Below are positions 31,546 through 40,947 of a stretch of 64,000 nt of DNA, in pieces. Numbering within the stretch: position 1 is the stretch's first letter; each line of letters opens with the position of its first letter. Location of the stretch: NCBI GenBank assembly GCA_900545515.1, contig UQZA01000004.1, forward strand, positions 1 through 64,000, given 5' to 3'. The notes under the pieces were generated by a model, which saw nothing but the letters and a program-made list of their open reading frames with translations, was not told where the DNA came from and did no database searches. The DNA comes from an uncultured Eubacteriales bacterium. Its GTDB lineage: Bacteria; Bacillota; Clostridia; Oscillospirales; Oscillospiraceae. The position numbers and the translations under genes were made by a program.

Positions 31546-33288
31546 CTACGGCGTCAGCTGCCCGGCCAGGCTGGGGTCCGGGGTGACGTAGACGGTGCGA
31601 TATTGGGTGTAGACCACCATGCCCGGCTTGGCGCCGCCTGGCTTTTTGACGAAGCGCACGGGGGTCACGTCCACGGCCACGTTTTGGCCCTGGCGGCCCT
31701 GGGAGAACCAGGCGGCCAGCTGGGCGGCCTGGGTGATGGTGTCGTCAGGGGGCTGGACGCCCGTCCAGGGGATGATTACGTGGCTGCCGTGGAGCTTCTG
31801 CACGTGGAGCCACAGGTCGTTTTTCTGGGCCAGCTTTCCGGTGAGCTCATCGTTTTGCCGGTTATTCCGGCCCACATAAATGGGGTAGCCGTCTGTGGAG
31901 ACGAAGCGCATGGGCTTGGAGGCGGCCTGCTTCATCTTCCGCCGGCCTCCCTCCAGCCGGAGGTAACCGCCGGAGGCCAGCTCCTGCCGGATTTCCTCCA
32001 GCTCGCCCTCCGTCTCCGCCCGGTCCAGCTCCTCCAGGACGCTGAGGAGGTACTCCAGCTCCTGGCCCCCCAGCTCCAGCTGGCGGGTCAACTCCTTCTC
32101 CCCGTTCTTGGCCTTGGCGTAGTCCTTGTAGTACTTGGCTGCGTTCTGCTGAGGGGACAGGAGGGGGGACAGGGGGATTTGGATGGGCTTCATCTCAGGG
32201 TCGTAGAAGTTTTCCGCCGTGAGGGTGGTCTGGCCCTTGCGGATGGCGTGGAGGTTGGCGGTGACCAGGTCGCCCATCTGGCGCAGGTGCTCCCGGTCCC
32301 GGGCCGTGGCCAGCTCCTTTTCCTGGATGGCCATTTTCCGGGCGGTCCGGTCCCGGAGGTTCTGCACCGTCCGGCGCACCGACTGGGCCTTTTGACGCAT
32401 GGCGTCCCGCCGGTCCCGCAGGGTGTAGAACCGGTCCAGAAGGGAAGCGAAGGAGGGGAGCTCCTCCCAGGCGTAGTCCGGCCCGTATTGGAATATGGGT
32501 ACAAAGGCGTAGGCCTTGGGGCCGCCGGGCCCGGTCAGGAGGTAGGGCCGCCCCAGGGGCAGATGCTTTCCGAAGTAAGTTGCCAGAGCCTGGGCGGCGG
32601 CGGCCCGGTCCGCCCCCTCCAGCCGCCCGTCGGGGTCCCCCAGGCAGGCCAGGGCCGCCTCCCGGCACACCAGGGGGGACAGGCCGCCAAAGGTGTCCAG
32701 GAGCCGGTCGGCCAACCGGTCGGCCCCGGGGGCCTCCAAAAGGGCCAGGGCCTCGGCCTGGGTGAGGCCCTGGGGGCAGCGCTTTTCCACTGGCTCCGGG
32801 TCCTGATAGTACAGCCCCGGCAGGGCCTGGCGCTTGGCGGAGTCGTCCAGCCCCACCCGGCGCAGGCAGTCCAGAATCCGCCCGGCCTCATCCAGGAGGT
32901 AGATGTTGGTGGTCCGGCCCATGAGCTCGGCCACCAGGACCCGCTCCACCTGGTCCCCCAACTCGCCGGTGCACTGGAAGGTGAGGCGGACCAGCCGCTC
33001 CATGGGGGGCTGCTGGATGCTCACCAGGCGGCCGCCGGACAGGTGCTTGCGCAGGAGCATACAAAACATCGGGGGCTGGTCGGGATTTTCGGGATTGGCC
33101 CCGGTGAGGTGGAGCCGGGGGGCGGTGGGATTGGCGGCAATGAGCAGCCGCTGCCGCCCGGCGGAGCACCGCAGCAGGAGGATGATGGTGTCCCGGGTGG
33201 GCTGGTGAATCTTCTCCACCCTGGCCCCCAGGGCCTGGGTCCGAAGCTCCTCCAGAACTCCGGACAGGAAGTATGCGTCAAATGCCAT
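31546..33288 (-). CDS. rqcH: NFACT protein RqcH (ribosome quality control)
   Basis: This 580-residue cytoplasmic protein binds 50S subunits with stalled peptidyl-tRNA and adds C-terminal alanine tails that mark the chain for degradation. The order is NFACT-N at 1-185 (MAFDAYFLSGVLEELR, FCMLLRKHLSGGRL, ERVLVAELMGRTTNIYLLD), helix-hairpin-helix and coiled coils at about 250-430, and the NFACT-R domain with YVGRNNRQNDELTGKLAQKN, DLWLHVQKLHGSHVII and KKPGGAKPGMVVYTQYRTVYV. GGAGGAGC precedes the ATG. Its start overlaps the Mini-III gene by 11 nt, so the two are coupled. The older name fibronectin-binding protein A applies to the same family. Confidence 0.95.
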   Translation of the reverse strand: MAFDAYFLSGVLEELRTQALGARVEKIHQPTRDTIILLLRCSAGRQRLLIAANPTAPRLHLTGANPENPDQPPMFCMLLRKHLSGGRLVSIQQPPMERLVRLTFQCTGELGDQVERVLVAELMGRTTNIYLLDEAGRILDCLRRVGLDDSAKRQALPGLYYQDPEPVEKRCPQGLTQAEALALLEAPGADRLADRLLDTFGGLSPLVCREAALACLGDPDGRLEGADRAAAAQALATYFGKHLPLGRPYLLTGPGGPKAYAFVPIFQYGPDYAWEELPSFASLLDRFYTLRDRRDAMRQKAQSVRRTVQNLRDRTARKMAIQEKELATARDREHLRQMGDLVTANLHAIRKGQTTLTAENFYDPEMKPIQIPLSPLLSPQQNAAKYYKDYAKAKNGEKELTRQLELGGQELEYLLSVLEELDRAETEGELEEIRQELASGGYLRLEGGRRKMKQAASKPMRFVSTDGYPIYVGRNNRQNDELTGKLAQKNDLWLHVQKLHGSHVIIPWTGVQPPDDTITQAAQLAAWFSQGRQGQNVAVDVTPVRFVKKPGGAKPGMVVYTQYRTVYVTPDPSLAGQLTP

Positions 33289-33691
33289 ATAGCTCCTCCA
33301 TGACTGTGACAAACAGCCAGTTGATTCGTTCCGTCTTCCCCTCCAGGAACAGGTGCCCGAAGAGGCACTCCAGGCCGGTGGCCCGGGCGTATTCCTTGGC
33401 GGTGGCGTGCTTGGGAATGGCGTGGAGATGGGCGTTCCGCCCCCGGCGGTATACGTCGTGCTCCTCGGGGCTGAGGAGGGGCTCCAGACGCTCCACAAAC
33501 CGGGCCTGAGCCGGGGCGGACACATAGGACACCGTCTCCCGGTGAAGGTTTTGCACCTTGGTCCTGCCGTGACCGCAAAGCCAGCTCCGGACCAGCAGCT
33601 CGAAAACGCCGTCGCCCATATGGGCCAGCCCCAGGGCCGAAATCCCATCCACCTGCCCCTTGTCCATGGTCATGGCAAAATAATTCTCCAC
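33278..33691 (-). CDS. mrnC: Mini-ribonuclease III
   Basis: This 137-residue enzyme processes 23S rRNA precursors in Firmicutes. It consists of the RNase III catalytic domain without the double-stranded RNA-binding domain. SALGLAHMGDGVFELLVRS is the family signature, and TAKEYARATGLECLFGHLFLEGKTE carries the second acidic cluster. The start is taken as GTG at 33691, because AGGGAGG lies 9 nt upstream and the resulting length fits the family; ATG codons at 33673 and 33667 are alternatives. It is the first gene of an operon with rqcH. Confidence 0.92.
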   Translation of the reverse strand: MENYFAMTMDKGQVDGISALGLAHMGDGVFELLVRSWLCGHGRTKVQNLHRETVSYVSAPAQARFVERLEPLLSPEEHDVYRRGRNAHLHAIPKHATAKEYARATGLECLFGHLFLEGKTERINWLFVTVMEELYGI

Positions 33692-33723
33692 AATCCGTCG
33701 CCTCCCTGGGAAGTTTCCCCCAC

Positions 33724-33752
33724 ATTGTACACCAGCCGGTGAAAAATTGCAA
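33724..33752 (-). promoter_or_regulatory. Promoter of the mrnC-rqcH operon
   Basis: On the minus strand, TTGCAA (33752-33747) and TACAAT (33729-33724) are 17 nt apart. The leader is about 26 nt. The same hexamers and spacing precede the DUF2207-like gene at 50686-50714. Confidence 0.68.
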
Positions 33753-33840
33753 TCCTTGGGGAAGCTCCCCCAGGCCCCACTCTGCGGCGCACCCCACAGC
33801 ATGTCCATAGGATCTTTGCCGCTGGAAGGTGGCAAACGTC

Positions 33841-33880
33841 GCAAGGGACCGCTGCAGCTTGGCTTGCAGCGGCCCCTTGC
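33841..33880 (-). terminator. Hairpin after the giant SLH subtilisin gene
   Basis: GCAAGGGACCGCTGCA (33841-33856) pairs with TGCAGCGGCCCCTTGC (33865-33880) with a small internal mismatch. It follows the stop codon by about 25 nt on the minus strand. Confidence 0.6.
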
Positions 33881-33904
33881 TCTGACAGAAAGGAGGGGAA
33901 CAGG

Positions 33905-36900
33905 TTAGAACTTAGTATCAAGAATTGTGAGGAATTTAGCCATTTGCGCCCGGGTGACCGGGTTCTTGGGGCCGATGGCGCCGTCGCCGTAGCCCTCCAG
34001 GAGGCCGGTGGCGGTGGCCCAGGACATGGCTTCCCTGGCGTAGAGGGAGATGCTGGCCGCATCGGTGAAGCCGGTCAGGTCTCCGTCACCGGCGGGGGCT
34101 TGCTTCAGGTACTCGGTGACATACCGGTACAGGAAGGTGACGGCCTGCTCCCGGGTGATGGCATAGTCCGGGGCAAAGAGCTTTTCCGTGATGCCCTTGG
34201 CGATGCCCGCGTCCTCGGCCCAGGCGATGGCGTCGCTGAAGTAGCGGCCTTCGCTCACGTCCTGGAAGGTGGTAGGCTCTGTGACCTCCGGCTCGCCTGC
34301 CAGGCGGTACAGGGTGGTGACCAGCATGCCCCGGGTGAGCTTCCCGTCGGGGGCGAACTTGCCGTCGCCCATGCCTTCCATGAGACCGTGACGGATGACG
34401 TAATCCGTGTATTCGTGGTACCACTGGTCAGTGTTCAGGTCCGAGTAGGCTTCGCTGGGACAGGGGTAGGCGGCGATGGCTTCCGTCTCCACCTCACCGC
34501 ACCGGCTGCAGGTCCGGGTCTGCTCGCCGGGCTCTGTGCAGGTGGGCTCTTTGGTGACGGTCCAGTCGCTCCAGAGGTGGCCAAAGTCCAGGGTGAGGGT
34601 GGCCGTCTGGTCCACAGTCTGGTCGTTCCGCTCCAGCTCCCCCAGGGTCACCTCTGCCGTGCAGAGGTCCTTGCCCCGGAAGGTGAGGGTGGCATAGGCC
34701 GCGCCTTCGGCAGCGCCTGCCGCCCAGGCGTAGCCCAGCTTCAGGCTGCCGTCATGGTGCTGATAGCTGACCACCTCTGCCTGGCCCTGGATGCGTTCCA
34801 GGGTCAGAAGGGCCGGGTCATAGGTCAGCTCGATGACGCCATTGGTCTGGCCGGGGGCTGCGGTGAGGGGCAGGGTCACCAGATCAGAGGGCTCCTGCTC
34901 CTCCGCTGCCACAGAGATGGCACTCTGGAGGGCGCCGTCTGCCGGGGTGGGTTCGGGCTCCGTGGTCAGGGCTTCCATCGGGGCGAAGGTCTGGGTCTCG
35001 GTGGAGAACTCCGGCTGGGGCAGGGCGGCAGGCTCTGCGCCGAAGACCTGGCCGTCATAGAGGGCAACGGGGCCAACGCCTTCGCCCATGTCACCCAGGA
35101 GGGTGCTCTCATAGCTTTCTGTGAAGGCATTGTAAGTCAGCCGCCAAATTTGGGTGGTGTCGCCGGTGTAGTAGGAGAGGAAGAGAGTCCCGGTCTCCTG
35201 GTCGGCCCATAGGGAGCAGTTCATCTGCTCGTCCCGGATGCGGAAGTCCAGGGCGGGGAGATCGGTGCTGACATAAGGAACGGTCTCGTATAAAACACCA
35301 AGCGACATCCAATCTTGGGCAATATAGGCTTTCCAAATGTTGCCAAGGTCATCTAGCAGATACATCAACTGTGCCTCGGTAAAGACACTGCCTTGATACA
35401 TACTGGTACCGCCAGCCGCCATTGCAACTAAGGTACTGGCTCCGCTTTTGTATACTTCGGGTGTGACCATCAGGAAGGTGGGATTCAGGGGATCCATGGG
35501 AGCAGACAAGTATCCGTCATACAACCAAACCATTTGGGGATTTTCCGCAGTACTATGGAGGTCACTGAAGGCCATAGACCACATGGGATAGGAGACGCCA
35601 CAATTGGCAGTTGCCAGGACCTTCCCTGTGACGGGGTCAACTTGATGCGTGAGGAATTCGTTGTGTTCGTTTCGTTTAGCGTCAACGGCGTACATGTTTT
35701 TGCTGTTGGGCTCCATGGCTGCGTCAGACACGGCCATGTCCAAGGCGCCTCCGGCAGTCCAGCTGTCGCCATTTCTCATGTCCCAGGTGAACAGACGGCT
35801 TTCTCCGGAGGGAGTCTGCACCACGCCTTGGAGCAGTACCTGGGGGTTCTCTACTGTCACAGTGCAGGAGGTGGCCTTGGACGGGTCAGCAACTGCTGTG
35901 GCGGTAATGCTCGCTTCTCCGTTGCGGTGGGCCGTGATGTTGCCGTCCGCGTCCACAGAAGCCACTGCCGGGTTGGAGCTGGTCCAGGTGAGGCTGCGGT
36001 CCGTGACGCTCCAGGGCTGCACCGCTGCCCGCAGGAGCCTCTCCTCTCCCGGAATCAGGGTCAGCCCAGTCTCTTCCAGCTGTACCCCCGCAATCTCTTC
36101 TGCAGGAGCGGGCCACTGGACAGCAGCTCCTTTTTCGGGCAGAGTCAGACAAGACAGATGCCGGTACTCAGTAGATGTCAATGTCATTTGCGAAATGGAA
36201 TAGCTGCTCATCAGCTGGTTTTCAACGTCATACGAATAGATGTCATTATACAGATGCTCAAACTGTCCGCCGTGGGTGTAGAACCGGTAGTACGAGGCCC
36301 AATAAATCCGGCCATCATTGGGGTTCCACTCCAGAGACTGCACCTCTGTATTCGTCTGCCATTGGCGGGTGAGAATTTCCGGGCTGGACAGGGTCTCCAG
36401 GGTAAACCGGCAGAGGTTGCCCGATTCATATCCGTCAGACCACTTGGTGCCGTAAACGATGCTATAGAAGTTCCCTTGGCCGTCACAGGCCAGGGTGTTG
36501 GTCTCCACGCCAATCTGGCCAATGTACTGTACGTTGGCAGTCATCCGGTCCACGGCATAGAGCTCGCTTTCCTTGGTCACGCCGTACAGGGTATCGTCTG
36601 CCCGGCTGAAGGCCAGGTCGGTCAGCTGGAGGCCCATAGCGCCCACATAGATCATGTCGGCAGGATGCTCGGTGTCGATGACATACAGGTGACCTGCATT
36701 GGTAGCGGCATACATGAGGCCGTAGACGTCCGAGGCCGCATAAAAGGTTTCTTCCGAAGCCAGGATGCCCAACATGGTCTCCTCAGGCGTGGGGTTGTAC
36801 ACATGTCCCAGGTCTTCTCCAAAGTCAAAACTGACCAGCTGGTTGCTGAAGAGCTCAAAGGCAAACGCCTCGGGTGGCTCGGGCTGCGTTCCCAGGGGAA

Positions 36901-39900
36901 GCTCTACCTGATAGGTGGATGTGTTGCCCGCATAGTCACTCACTTCCAGCCAGAAATGCTTGCCGTTGACCTCGGACAGGTCCAGCTGGAAGGAGGCGGT
37001 CTCCCCAGCCGTCTCCTGGTTGGAGCCAGTGATGGCCAGGGTGTTGAAGCCGCCGGAGGTACACAGCGCCACACCGGCGATGTACTGGTTGTCCTGTGCC
37101 GTGACAGTCATGGTGTTGCTGACCAGGTTGTAGGAGATTTCCAAAATTTCCGGCGCGGTGTTATCAATGGTCAGAGGAACCGTTCGGATCGCGCCCTTGC
37201 CCAGGGCGTCCCAGTCTGTGGCGCCGTCTTCGTGGACATACAGCTCCGGGGCCAGCTCCAGGGTGAACTCCAGATGCGTCCCCTCAGGGAGGCCTTCGCC
37301 CTTGTATTTCACCGGGAGCTGCACGGAGGTATTGCCCCACATCCCTACAGAGGGCACATAGAAGGCAGCCAGGACCGCGCCCAGCTCCTCCTGCTGGAGG
37401 ACCTCCTGGGTGTCGGTGTTGCGGATGGTAATTCTGGCATTGCCCACATTGCGGATGAGCGTCAAGGCCCAGGTGTCCAGCAGGTCGCCCCGCAGGTTGT
37501 TCATGGCGTTCCGCTCCGGCATGTAAACGGGATCGGGAACCATGCTGTTGCCACCCACGTAATACTGCGTACCGGCATTTCCCTTGGGCCGCTTCAGCAG
37601 GGAGTTTCCAAAGGCAGCTACATAAAATTGTTTTACATCCTCTCCGGTTTCAAAGGTTTGGTGAGAACCCACATCCAGCATGGAGGGGTCGGACCAGTTG
37701 CCGTAGAAGCCCAGAAGGGGGATGGAGTGGGTGGGCAGAATCAGCCCTTCGGCAGTGGGGGCGGGGGTGGCATAGACGAAGCCCTCTACATAAGCGCCGT
37801 TGGCGAAGTTCCGGTCCAGCTTTGCCTTCTGGCTGTCGGTGAGACGCATCTCCACAGTGACAGTCACGCTGCCGGAGGCAGGCACGGTGACCACGCCGGA
37901 ATTCAGCATCTGCAGAAGCGCATGTACATCATAAGAGGTGACTGCGCCGTCTTCATTCAGGTCGGCGGAAGCTTGATTTGCGGTGAGCTCCGTCCCCAGG
38001 ATCACATGGTCCATGAGGAGCTGGGCGTCTGCGTGATCGGCCACGCCGTCGCCGTTGAAATCATAGTGGGACAGGTCCCGGACCGGGGTAACTGCCTTCC
38101 CGTCTACCAGGAAGGTGATCTGAGCGTCCATGGCCTCGGTGAGGGTGTCCATATAGAGCCCCAGCTCCGTCTGGTCTTTGTCAATGTAATCTTCAAATAC
38201 CCCTTGGGTGAAGAGATCAGCGGAGAGGGTATAGGGGGTGTCCTGGCCCCGCAGATCGTGGAGGGTGAAGGAGAAGGCGTAGACGCCGGTCCGGTCCGGA
38301 TCGTCCTTCAGCTCTGCCTTCACCTTGCCGTCAGGCTGGCCATCTACCAGGATGTAGGAGGCAGCGCCGATCGCCTGGTCCACCGCGGCCAGACCTGCGC
38401 CCTGGCGGAGGATGGAGTAATAGTAGCCGGAGGCCTCCTCGAGCATGGGCTCCGCAGTGGACATGAGGAGGCTCTGGGTCAAGGCCCGGTTGGTGAGGCC
38501 CGGCTGGCTCAGCTTCTGCTCCTCCAGGTACTGCTTTACGAGGGCGGTCAGACCCGCCACCTGGGGAGACGCCATGGAGGTACCGGACATGTAGGTATAA
38601 GCATCGGGCTCAAACATGGTCCCCTCCAGGGAATAGATGCTGCCGCCAGGGGCCGTGATTTCCGGCTTCATGCTCAGGTTGCCGGGGACGCCCCAGGAGC
38701 TGAAGGAGCTCATGGTGAGATACTGGGAGTCTTTATAATTTGCAACAATTTCGCCATGTACTGTAATGGTACCCGTATAGTAGGTTAGACCGTCTTCTGT
38801 CTGCATGGCGGTTCCGGCGGCCTTGACCGCTGCGCCTTCCTCCTGGGTGATCGAAACGCACGGCTGGCTGCGATAGTAGTTAGTCAGGTCCATACGGATG
38901 GCGCCGGGCTCGTTGTTGTAAATCACCACTGCTTTTGCCTTCAGGCGGGTGGCTGCGTTTGCCTTATCCACAAAGGAAGTTTCCCCCCGGGAGCAGAAGA
39001 CGATTTTATCGGTCAAGTCCATACCGGCATAGTCCTCTTTCAGCCCGACCCCATCAATTAGCAGATATTCATACTCCGTACCGGTTCCGGATGTATCTAA
39101 CGTTCTCATGGAGTCCTGGGAGAACAGCTGCTCGTTATAGAATATCCGTGTTTCCCCAAGCCGGAAGTAGCCGCCAATGGAGCCGTCATTGTCCACAGAG
39201 GCAACTGCCAGCGTATTGGTGTAGGTACCGGGAGAACCGGCGGTACTCAGGTTCACATCCTCTGCGTAGAGATTCTTCGGGCGGCTGCCCTCGGCCCAAT
39301 GGCCGTTGTTACCAGCGGCAACCACCATCACGGTGTCGGTCTTTTCCAGATCGTCCAGGAGCTTCTGGTACACTTCGCTCCGTGCCAGGCCTGCGTAGCT
39401 GGAGCCCAGGGACAGGTTCACGCTGTCACAGCCCAGGACAATGGCGTCTTCCAGGGCGGCAAAGTAGTCAGACTCATAAGCGCCGCCGGCGATGCCGAAG
39501 ACCTTCATCACCAGGATCTGAGAATCCGGGGCGTTGCCCACCACGCCAGTGGCAGTGGCCGCTTCCCGGTAGCCGCCCTCGCCGTCGGGGATGTACCGGT
39601 TGGCGTTGGCGATGCCTGCCACGTGGGAGCCGTGGCCGCCCTGCATATCCTCGTCATGGGTCAGGTAGAGGCTGTTGTCAATGTAGTTATATCCAAAGGG
39701 CACCTTGGTGCTGGCGTAGAACTCCTCGGCGGTGATGGTGGGCTGCCGCCGGTGGGCGTTCAGCTGGGGCAGAACCTGAGCAATCTCAGCAGCGTCCAGC
39801 AGGTCCTTCTCCCGGATGAAGTCCTCCACAGACATGCCGGCCTTCTGGGCGTCTTCCGCAATGGCGTAGTCGAAGGCGCCGGGGTCAAAGGTCTCATGGT

Positions 39901-40543
39901 CCAGCATCAGGCCGGTGTCGATGACGGCAATCCGGGTGCCTGCGCCGGTGTAGCCCAGCTGCCAGACCTGATTGGCCCCGTTCATCTGGGAGGAGACGGC
40001 CATGCTGGGGGAGGCGTCCGCCCCCTCCTGGGTGACAGGGGCGGAATACTGGGTCTCCAGCACCACGTCCTGGACGCCAGGAATTTTGGCAATCTCCTCC
40101 ACCTTCCCATAGGGAACATTGGCGGAGATGATGTTGGCCGCCAGGGTCAGGTTCCAGACCACGTCCAGGGTCTCGCCGTCCAGGGCCTGCTCCTCAATGG
40201 CTGCGGTTACGGCTGCCTGGCGGGTCTCCAGGCGGCCCCGATAGGTGGCAGCTGCCGTGTTGCTGCCAATGGCCTGGGTGGAGAAGCCGGCCGCTACCGT
40301 GGACTTCTCCTCCAAAACAATGGATACGCGGACGGAATCCGTGTCGCTGTAAGCAGATGGCTCCAGCTCAGTGGCTTCCATACCAGGTAAGCTGGCGCTG
40401 ACTTCGCTGCTGTCCACCTGGGTGAAGGCGGGATGCACCACGTCAGCTGCCGCCGCTGCCCCGGTGGGGAGGGCCAGGCTCAGAAGCAGCGCCAGGGTCA
40501 ACACAGCCGCCAAAAGCCGGTTGGCAGTTCCAGTTTTTCTCAT
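33905..40543 (-). CDS. Giant cell-surface S8 protease A (dockerin, cohesin-like, three SLH)
   Basis: This 2,212-residue secreted protease has a signal peptide (about 1-34), an I9-like pro-domain (about 60-170) and a subtilase domain with Asp209 (AVIDTGLML), His304 (GGHGSHVAGIA), oxyanion Asn412 and Ser656 (MSGTSMASPQVAGL). A PA-like insert lies at about 511-576. An internal dockerin-like pair of calcium loops spans about 828-880 (DFNGDGVADHAD, DLNEDGAVTSYD). Next come a region with beta-propeller-like repeats, a Big_2-type Ig domain (about 1484-1565), a cohesin-like domain (about 1884-1973, VIELTYDPALLTLERI), a CxxC element and three SLH repeats (about 2034-2212) that bind secondary wall polymers. 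The ATG at 40543 follows AGGAGG. It probably degrades host or diet protein at the cell surface and is paralogous to the protease at 52163. Confidence 0.9.
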   Translation of the reverse strand: MRKTGTANRLLAAVLTLALLLSLALPTGAAAAADVVHPAFTQVDSSEVSASLPGMEATELEPSAYSDTDSVRVSIVLEEKSTVAAGFSTQAIGSNTAAATYRGRLETRQAAVTAAIEEQALDGETLDVVWNLTLAANIISANVPYGKVEEIAKIPGVQDVVLETQYSAPVTQEGADASPSMAVSSQMNGANQVWQLGYTGAGTRIAVIDTGLMLDHETFDPGAFDYAIAEDAQKAGMSVEDFIREKDLLDAAEIAQVLPQLNAHRRQPTITAEEFYASTKVPFGYNYIDNSLYLTHDEDMQGGHGSHVAGIANANRYIPDGEGGYREAATATGVVGNAPDSQILVMKVFGIAGGAYESDYFAALEDAIVLGCDSVNLSLGSSYAGLARSEVYQKLLDDLEKTDTVMVVAAGNNGHWAEGSRPKNLYAEDVNLSTAGSPGTYTNTLAVASVDNDGSIGGYFRLGETRIFYNEQLFSQDSMRTLDTSGTGTEYEYLLIDGVGLKEDYAGMDLTDKIVFCSRGETSFVDKANAATRLKAKAVVIYNNEPGAIRMDLTNYYRSQPCVSITQEEGAAVKAAGTAMQTEDGLTYYTGTITVHGEIVANYKDSQYLTMSSFSSWGVPGNLSMKPEITAPGGSIYSLEGTMFEPDAYTYMSGTSMASPQVAGLTALVKQYLEEQKLSQPGLTNRALTQSLLMSTAEPMLEEASGYYYSILRQGAGLAAVDQAIGAASYILVDGQPDGKVKAELKDDPDRTGVYAFSFTLHDLRGQDTPYTLSADLFTQGVFEDYIDKDQTELGLYMDTLTEAMDAQITFLVDGKAVTPVRDLSHYDFNGDGVADHADAQLLMDHVILGTELTANQASADLNEDGAVTSYDVHALLQMLNSGVVTVPASGSVTVTVEMRLTDSQKAKLDRNFANGAYVEGFVYATPAPTAEGLILPTHSIPLLGFYGNWSDPSMLDVGSHQTFETGEDVKQFYVAAFGNSLLKRPKGNAGTQYYVGGNSMVPDPVYMPERNAMNNLRGDLLDTWALTLIRNVGNARITIRNTDTQEVLQQEELGAVLAAFYVPSVGMWGNTSVQLPVKYKGEGLPEGTHLEFTLELAPELYVHEDGATDWDALGKGAIRTVPLTIDNTAPEILEISYNLVSNTMTVTAQDNQYIAGVALCTSGGFNTLAITGSNQETAGETASFQLDLSEVNGKHFWLEVSDYAGNTSTYQVELPLGTQPEPPEAFAFELFSNQLVSFDFGEDLGHVYNPTPEETMLGILASEETFYAASDVYGLMYAATNAGHLYVIDTEHPADMIYVGAMGLQLTDLAFSRADDTLYGVTKESELYAVDRMTANVQYIGQIGVETNTLACDGQGNFYSIVYGTKWSDGYESGNLCRFTLETLSSPEILTRQWQTNTEVQSLEWNPNDGRIYWASYYRFYTHGGQFEHLYNDIYSYDVENQLMSSYSISQMTLTSTEYRHLSCLTLPEKGAAVQWPAPAEEIAGVQLEETGLTLIPGEERLLRAAVQPWSVTDRSLTWTSSNPAVASVDADGNITAHRNGEASITATAVADPSKATSCTVTVENPQVLLQGVVQTPSGESRLFTWDMRNGDSWTAGGALDMAVSDAAMEPNSKNMYAVDAKRNEHNEFLTHQVDPVTGKVLATANCGVSYPMWSMAFSDLHSTAENPQMVWLYDGYLSAPMDPLNPTFLMVTPEVYKSGASTLVAMAAGGTSMYQGSVFTEAQLMYLLDDLGNIWKAYIAQDWMSLGVLYETVPYVSTDLPALDFRIRDEQMNCSLWADQETGTLFLSYYTGDTTQIWRLTYNAFTESYESTLLGDMGEGVGPVALYDGQVFGAEPAALPQPEFSTETQTFAPMEALTTEPEPTPADGALQSAISVAAEEQEPSDLVTLPLTAAPGQTNGVIELTYDPALLTLERIQGQAEVVSYQHHDGSLKLGYAWAAGAAEGAAYATLTFRGKDLCTAEVTLGELERNDQTVDQTATLTLDFGHLWSDWTVTKEPTCTEPGEQTRTCSRCGEVETEAIAAYPCPSEAYSDLNTDQWYHEYTDYVIRHGLMEGMGDGKFAPDGKLTRGMLVTTLYRLAGEPEVTEPTTFQDVSEGRYFSDAIAWAEDAGIAKGITEKLFAPDYAITREQAVTFLYRYVTEYLKQAPAGDGDLTGFTDAASISLYAREAMSWATATGLLEGYGDGAIGPKNPVTRAQMAKFLTILDTKF

Positions 40544-40655
40544 GATCGTACCTCCTGTTGTTTGGTGTGATGCGGAAGGGAGCCGGGGGCGCCGGTCAGC
40601 ATCCATTCGTTGACTACTGCTGGAAAATTTGCAAGATGACGCTGGGAATATATCC

Positions 40656-40684
40656 AGTATAATAGCGTTAGCGTAAAAAATCAA
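40656..40684 (-). promoter_or_regulatory. Promoter of giant protease A
   Basis: On the minus strand, TTGATT (40684-40679) and TATACT (40661-40656) are 17 nt apart. The leader is about 105 nt. The rest of the 404-nt spacer (40685-40947) has no gene; it holds a GC-rich element at 40885. Confidence 0.62.
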
Positions 40685-40884
40685 GTGGTTTTTCGAAACG
40701 AGTCGAAAAAAATAAGCCCCCGCCGGAGCCAAAGGAGTGGCAGCAGCCGGGGGAGCGGGGGTTTCGGGAGAGGAAAACGCCGGAAAGCAGGGAAAATCCC
40801 CACCTTCCGGCTGAAATCCCGGGGATCCGGTTCAGAGTATATCCTGCGCTGGGCGTGGGGTGGTTCCTGCCTGCCTCCCCAGGC

Positions 40885-40907
40885 GTAGGGTGCGGCCTAC
40901 TGGACCC
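40885..40907 (+). repeat. GC-rich dispersed intergenic element
   Basis: GTAGGGTGCGGCCTACTGG plus ACCC matches the 9457 copy at all but two or three positions. A short inverted pair, GACCCACCGGCGGGTC, follows. Confidence 0.62.
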
Positions 40908-40947
40908 ACCGGCGGGTCAGGCACATGGCCCCGGGGGAGGGCATCGC

